A stretch of 33,177 nucleotides of DNA from Pseudomonadota bacterium. GTDB taxonomy: Bacteria; Pseudomonadota; Gammaproteobacteria; Steroidobacterales; Steroidobacteraceae. The notes under the pieces were generated by a model. It was not told the origin of the DNA, searched no databases, and was given only the letters and a program-made list of their open reading frames with translations. Both the position numbers and the translations under genes were made by a program. The stretch is taken from positions 1 through 33,177 of the forward strand of contig JAKCDC010000032.1 of the NCBI GenBank assembly GCA_021838635.1, given 5' to 3'. Positions within the stretch are counted from its first letter, which is position 1. Each line of letters starts with the position of its first letter. This document shows, in pieces, positions 30,591 through 33,177 of this stretch.

Positions 30591-30601
30591 GTATTTTCAC
30601 T

Positions 30602-30639
30602 TGCGGGCGGTTTTCCGACCCGCACAGTCGGGTGTGCGG
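30602..30639 (+). other. Two mutually exclusive hairpins after tRNA-Met
   Basis: Hairpin A pairs 30602-30610 with 30615-30624 (nine pairs, one bulge, TTTT loop). Hairpin B pairs CCGCACA (30620-30626) with TGTGCGG (30633-30639). They share bases 30620-30624, so only one can form. Hairpin A lies 12 nt after the tRNA and may terminate it or guide 3' processing. Confidence 0.4.
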
Positions 30640-30680
30640 AGTCTAGATCACGGACCTACTCCACGCGCGCAACAGGGCTG

Positions 30681-30728
30681 CTTATTTTGCTGCATTGGCG
30701 CGATGATGCCACCGCTGCGCAAAATAAG
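30681..30728. repeat. 10-bp inverted repeat, possible element end
   Basis: CTTATTTTGC (30681-30690) and GCAAAATAAG (30719-30728) are perfect inverted repeats 28 bp apart, AT-rich within GC-rich flanks. No coding sequence is recognised in 30591-30845. The stretch may be the remnant of a mobile-element end or a recombinase binding region next to the tRNA. Confidence 0.45.
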
Positions 30729-30736
30729 AAGATGTC

Positions 30737-30760
30737 GTTTCGCCGGATATTCGGCGAAAC
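30737..30760. repeat. 9-bp inverted repeat with 6-bp core
   Basis: GTTTCGCCG (30737-30745) and CGGCGAAAC (30752-30760) are perfect inverted repeats around GATATT. Two arms around a 6-bp centre is also the general form of a tyrosine-recombinase core site. It lies 8 bp after the previous repeat, followed by further CGG-rich segments. The motif CGGCGAAAC also occurs near ends of some insertion sequences; the assignment is tentative. Confidence 0.4.
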
Positions 30761-30821
30761 TGGCCGGGGGCGGATTCCGGTTGCCGCGTCCGCTTGCCTG
30801 TCCATTGCTTTGTTCGCACAT

Positions 30822-30839
30822 TGAACTGACTGGAGTTCA
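30822..30839 (-). terminator. Small hairpin after the nucleotidyltransferase gene
   Basis: TGAACT (30822-30827) and AGTTCA (30834-30839) pair perfectly 6 bp beyond the stop of the minus-strand nucleotidyltransferase gene. No T-run is visible. Confidence 0.3.
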
Positions 30840-30845
30840 GCCTGG

Positions 30846-31532
30846 CTACAGACCCGCGATGGCGCGCATTCTTTGGATCACCGTCTCGGTTCGCAATTGA
30901 TCTTCGGGCTGTGGGCCGAGATGCCACGGAATTACGTCGACGAATCGTGAGGCAAGGAGATCGTCGAATTCTTCTCGCAGGTAACTCAGGACTTCGCTTT
31001 CTGCCGACTTCACCTCGTCAACGATTTCGGGACGTCCGTCGATAAGATTTACGATATCTTCAATGTCGTGACTTGCGCCAAAGTCGCCAGCGCCACGATC
31101 GTAGAAAGCTTCGATCTTAGTCGCTAAGAAAAGAGGAGGGGAGATCAATCGAATTTCTCTCCCGCTAGGGAGTGCGACAGAACGAGCATCGCGCATTGCT
31201 GCGGGATACCAGCGATTTGAGAACCCCAGAATCTCCTTTTCGGTTGGCATTACGTCGATCTTGAGTTCGCCAAGACGCCAGCGACATACGACCTCAGGAT
31301 GCTCGCGAAATCCAGCTGCTCGAAGCTGCTGAGAAAGTTTGTAGTACTCCGCTTTGCTGCCAATTTCGACGATCAGGTCGACATCTTGTGTTGCACGCAC
31401 CGCCGGTCTCGTGTTGTCTGTGATCATGAGGCCCGCAGTAGAACCACCGATGAATACGACACGATCGAGTAGCGGGTCGAGTGCGGCGGCGGCGATTTCC
31501 ACTAGCGCTACATTTGGGTCGTTCGGATTCAT
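30846..31532 (-). CDS. AbiEii-like nucleotidyltransferase, putative toxin
   Basis: This is a 228-residue nucleotidyltransferase-fold protein. The GGS motif (29-31) in VVFIGGSTAGLM is followed by DVD (Asp50, Asp52) in ATQDVDLIVEIG, and a third acidic residue (Asp93) lies in LKIDVMP. Together these form the metal-binding triad of the superfamily. LFLATKIEAFYDRG (Lys139) and SHDIEDIVNLID match the C-terminal pattern of AbiEii-type toxins and related antibiotic nucleotidyltransferases. AbiEii/MenT enzymes add nucleotides to tRNA acceptor ends; that activity here is inference. The start overlaps the upstream HTH gene as ATGA, giving an antitoxin-then-toxin order. GC content and codon use are lower than in the core genes. 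Confidence 0.8.
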   Translation of the reverse strand: MNPNDPNVALVEIAAAALDPLLDRVVFIGGSTAGLMITDNTRPAVRATQDVDLIVEIGSKAEYYKLSQQLRAAGFREHPEVVCRWRLGELKIDVMPTEKEILGFSNRWYPAAMRDARSVALPSGREIRLISPPLFLATKIEAFYDRGAGDFGASHDIEDIVNLIDGRPEIVDEVKSAESEVLSYLREEFDDLLASRFVDVIPWHLGPQPEDQLRTETVIQRMRAIAGL

Positions 31533-32059
31533 GTAAGCAATCTCGTGAGTGCCGCCGATGCAATCTCTCGCTCTCTCGCTCTGCCAATTCTTATCGCATC
31601 AAATAGCGCCAGCGCATCGTAGAGTCGCGAATCACGTTCGGCCGCACGCGGGACCGTGGGGTAAAGCGGGTGGAGTGCAATGCCGCGCGCAGATCCCTCT
31701 GAATACGGCCACACCGGGGGTGGTTCGTTTGACTCAATCAATAGGTCTCGCATTGCGGGACCTGCATGAGCGGTTGGGACGCCTCGGACCAGAGAACCGG
31801 TTATCGCAGGAAATACGAATTGGGCGCCGTGCAATAGAAGCTCGCGAAAGGCGTCCCGGGCAACCTCGAAGGAATCGTTGCGATCAGCGGTCACAAGTCG
31901 AGCAATTCGGGCTCGCGCCAAGCTGGCATGTACTTCGGATGAGGACATGAATAAAGCTTTGGCAATCCCTGAATAGGTGAATGGCTCATTTTGTGAGCAA
32001 ATGAGCTTGAGCAGGATGACCAAGTCCTGCGGCTTAAGGCTAAGTTGCTGATTTCTCAA
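31529..32059 (-). CDS. Winged-helix protein, putative antitoxin/regulator
   Basis: This 176-residue protein has an N-terminal winged-helix domain (about residues 6-65: LKPQDLVILLKLICS, then TYSGIAKALFMSSSEVHASLARA as recognition region). A C-terminal part follows that contains PPPVWPYSEGSARGIALHPL and a terminal amphipathic helix (about 145-175). The pairing with a nucleotidyltransferase and the 4-bp overlap resemble AbiEi/AbiEii and other HTH-NTase pairs. The start is TTG at 32057-32059, since no ATG or GTG lies between it and the upstream in-frame stop; weak initiation would suit tight regulation. A GATAAT -10-like element lies on the minus strand at 32104-32109. Function is inferred from context only. 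Confidence 0.7.
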   Translation of the reverse strand: MRNQQLSLKPQDLVILLKLICSQNEPFTYSGIAKALFMSSSEVHASLARARIARLVTADRNDSFEVARDAFRELLLHGAQFVFPAITGSLVRGVPTAHAGPAMRDLLIESNEPPPVWPYSEGSARGIALHPLYPTVPRAAERDSRLYDALALFDAIRIGRAREREIASAALTRLLT

Positions 32060-32169
32060 GAGCCCTGCCGAGTCTTCGTAGTTCGCGAATAGAGAATACT
32101 TAAATTATCGATCTAAGTAAACCGTTTCCGAGGCGTTTTCCGAAAGTTTAAACGTAATTCGAGAACACG

Positions 32170-32186
32170 TATTATATTGAATAATA
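32170..32186. promoter_or_regulatory. AT-rich inverted repeat in divergent gap
   Basis: TATTAT (32170-32175) and ATAATA (32181-32186) flank a 5-bp spacer in the AT-rich, 195-bp gap between the HTH gene and the divergent 242-aa gene. A second feature is the pair GTTTCCGA / GTTTTCCGA just upstream (about 32122-32146), followed by the palindrome GTTTAAAC. These are candidate sites for the HTH protein. No gene is seen in 32060-32254. Confidence 0.35.
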
Positions 32187-32217
32187 AGCGAAAGTATTTT
32201 TCTAGGCTTCATGAGGC

Positions 32218-32245
32218 TTGATTAACTGAATTTGGCCTTTAAAAT
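32218..32245 (+). promoter_or_regulatory. Candidate promoter of the 242-aa gene
   Basis: TTGATT (32218-32223) and TAAAAT (32240-32245) are 16 bp apart. The -10 ends 9 bp before the ATG at 32255, so the leader would be about 3 nt, and no Shine-Dalgarno is present. This repeats the near-leaderless layout seen before lolB and prmC. Confidence 0.45.
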
Positions 32246-32254
32246 TGAGCCACC

Positions 32255-32983
32255 ATGAATGACAGTTCCCGAAAAAAGAGCCCGCGTGCCCCGTCGATGG
32301 CCTTATCTGAGGCTATAGAAGGCGCTTTAAGAATTTATTCACAAGACCGGCGACACCCGATTCCTGTGGAGCTTGCCGCACAACATTTGGGTTATAAAGG
32401 CGCGAATAATGGTGCGGCTATAAAGGCGCTTGCATCAATCCGATATTTCGGACTCATTGGACGCCCGCAAGAAGGGCAGCTCGCCGTTGAAAAGGAAGTC
32501 GAGGATTATCATTTCGCGCCGCAACCGGAGCAGAAAGCACAGCTGGTTCGGAAGTGGCTCTTGACCCCCCATGTATTCGCTGAGGTCCTTAGCAAATTCG
32601 CGGATGGGCTTCCTTCGGATTCGGCTCTCAAATATGACCTCATCCAGCGCGGATTCCTGCCCGATGCAGCTGAGGCACTAGTAGGAGTACTCAAAAGCTC
32701 CGTTGAATTCGCCCATTATTACGAGAAGCAAACTCAAAATGTGAATAGTCCGGAATCTGCCCAAGCGGATTCGGGTAATGCTGCTGGTGGCACCGGAGAG
32801 GCCGCCACCGAAATAGGCGTTCCATCCCCCTCAGCTGGCGCGCTAGCAGTGGATCGAATTCCAGTACGGCTTCCCGGAGGACGGCGAGCGTATCTTGAAA
32901 TTCCTGTCCCTTTCTTCGAAGCCGACAAACAACGGCTGAAGAGTCAAATTGACCTACTGCTCACCGAAGAGGAAGGTGATTGA
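32255..32983 (+). CDS. Conserved-looking protein of unknown function
   Basis: This is a 242-residue protein with three visible parts. The N-terminal helical region (about 14-75) contains MALSEAIEGALRIYSQD and YKGANNGAAIKALASIRYFG, which reads like a winged-helix or DNA-binding segment. The middle part (about 80-155) is helical (KWLLTPHVFAEVLSKFADG, LIQRGFLPDAAEALVGVL). A Gly/Ala/Ser linker (about 160-195) is followed by a compact C terminus, RIPVRLPGGRRAYLEIPVPF, ending in an acidic helix. I recall similar proteins from accessory regions but know no function. Soluble, no signal peptide. It is divergent from the HTH/NTase pair, and its stop overlaps a further open frame. Confidence 0.75.
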   Translation: MNDSSRKKSPRAPSMALSEAIEGALRIYSQDRRHPIPVELAAQHLGYKGANNGAAIKALASIRYFGLIGRPQEGQLAVEKEVEDYHFAPQPEQKAQLVRKWLLTPHVFAEVLSKFADGLPSDSALKYDLIQRGFLPDAAEALVGVLKSSVEFAHYYEKQTQNVNSPESAQADSGNAAGGTGEAATEIGVPSPSAGALAVDRIPVRLPGGRRAYLEIPVPFFEADKQRLKSQIDLLLTEEEGD

Positions 32984-33177
32984 AGGCTTGGTCGACGCCC
33001 CATTAATGCTTTTCTGGCGGAACAGCGGAACACTGCTCATAGAGGCAGACACCCTCGTATTGCCTCACATAATTCTGTTACCGGCTGCGTCATCAGTGAT
33101 GTTACCGGAGACATCTTCCCGTTCGCTCTTGGCCGGGTTGCAACCGGCAAAAGAGGAACGTCAGCCTGCCGCCAAAG
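32976..33177 (+). CDS. Possible partial reading frame at the window edge
   Basis: A GTG at 32976 opens a frame with no stop through the window end (67 codons). It overlaps the previous gene by 8 bp and has GAAGAGGAAG just upstream as a plausible Shine-Dalgarno. The product begins VIEGLVDAPLMLFWRN and is hydrophobic in the first half, with LPHIILLPAASSVMLPE. No family is recognised. It could be chance, because 200 bp without a stop is not rare at this composition. Confidence 0.3.
   Translation, partial: MIEGLVDAPLMLFWRNSGTLLIEADTLVLPHIILLPAASSVMLPETSSRSLLAGLQPAKEERQPAAK

Noticed and set aside
30552-30927. Short frames after tRNA-Met on both strands
   Set aside because: They start inside the tRNA or run through the inverted repeats and show no family features.
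33149-33158. GGTTGCAACC palindrome near the window end
   Set aside because: Ten bases of self-complementarity alone, without a promoter or partner site, is weak evidence.
30591-33177. Repeat of the tRNA-Met 3' end marking an attachment site
   Set aside because: Read through the island part of the window without finding a second copy; it could lie beyond the window.

Overview
The window is about 31 kb of compact, GC-rich core chromosome followed by about 2.6 kb of lower-GC accessory DNA. Gene content and order point to a gammaproteobacterium. The cues are gatCAB divergent from mreBCD, mreBCD continuing into mrdA-rodA-mltB-rlpA-dacA, and lolB-ispE-tRNA-Gln-prs-rplY-pth-ychF. The fusion of the mre and mrd clusters suggests the Xanthomonadales/Nevskiales/Steroidobacterales neighbourhood, but this is inference from gene order and no species can be named.

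Layout. (a) 1-689: the 3' end of a secreted tandem-repeat protein of the GloVer type. (b) 976-11039, minus strand: one long cell-elongation and peptidoglycan block, mreB-mreC-mreD-mrdA(PBP2)-rodA-mltB-rlpA-dacA, then a D-amino-acid aminotransferase and ybeD. Most joints are ATGA/GTGA overlaps or gaps under 30 bp. (c) 11188-14385, plus: gatC-gatA-gatB, the amidotransferase that corrects misacylated Glu-tRNA(Gln) and Asp-tRNA(Asn). (d) 14417-15337: hslO (Hsp33). (e) 15451-21089: an ArsR-type HTH fused to a degenerate methyltransferase fold, then metF and metH, a methionine/SAM-cycle operon with its likely regulator. (f) 21100-21903 minus: a polytopic membrane protein of unknown function, sharing a 20-bp intergenic gap with divergent prmC. 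(g) 21924-24092 plus: prmC, a cyclophilin and mtgA, convergent with prfA (minus). (h) 25295-30425 plus: lolB-ispE-tRNA-Gln-prs-rplY-pth-ychF. (i) 30430-30590: a strong stable-RNA promoter and tRNA-Met(CAT). (j) 30591-33177: accessory DNA with several inverted repeats, a translationally coupled HTH/nucleotidyltransferase pair that looks like an AbiE-type toxin-antitoxin or defence module, a divergent 242-aa protein of unknown function, and a possible overlapping reading frame that runs off the window.

The genes connect functionally. The mre/mrd block encodes the elongasome scaffold (MreBCD), its glycosyltransferase/transpeptidase pair (RodA-PBP2) and the enzymes that trim the product (MltB, RlpA, DacA). 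The D-amino-acid aminotransferase could use the D-alanine that DacA releases. MtgA adds a second peptidoglycan glycosyltransferase. The translation group (GatCAB, two tRNAs, RF1, PrmC, bL25, Pth, YchF) is unusually dense.

The best candidates for something undescribed are the accessory module after tRNA-Met, the degenerate ArsR-methyltransferase fusion with a visible operator palindrome, and the recurring pattern of -10 elements placed directly before start codons that lack a Shine-Dalgarno sequence. All statements come from reading the sequence and from family knowledge; no database search was run.
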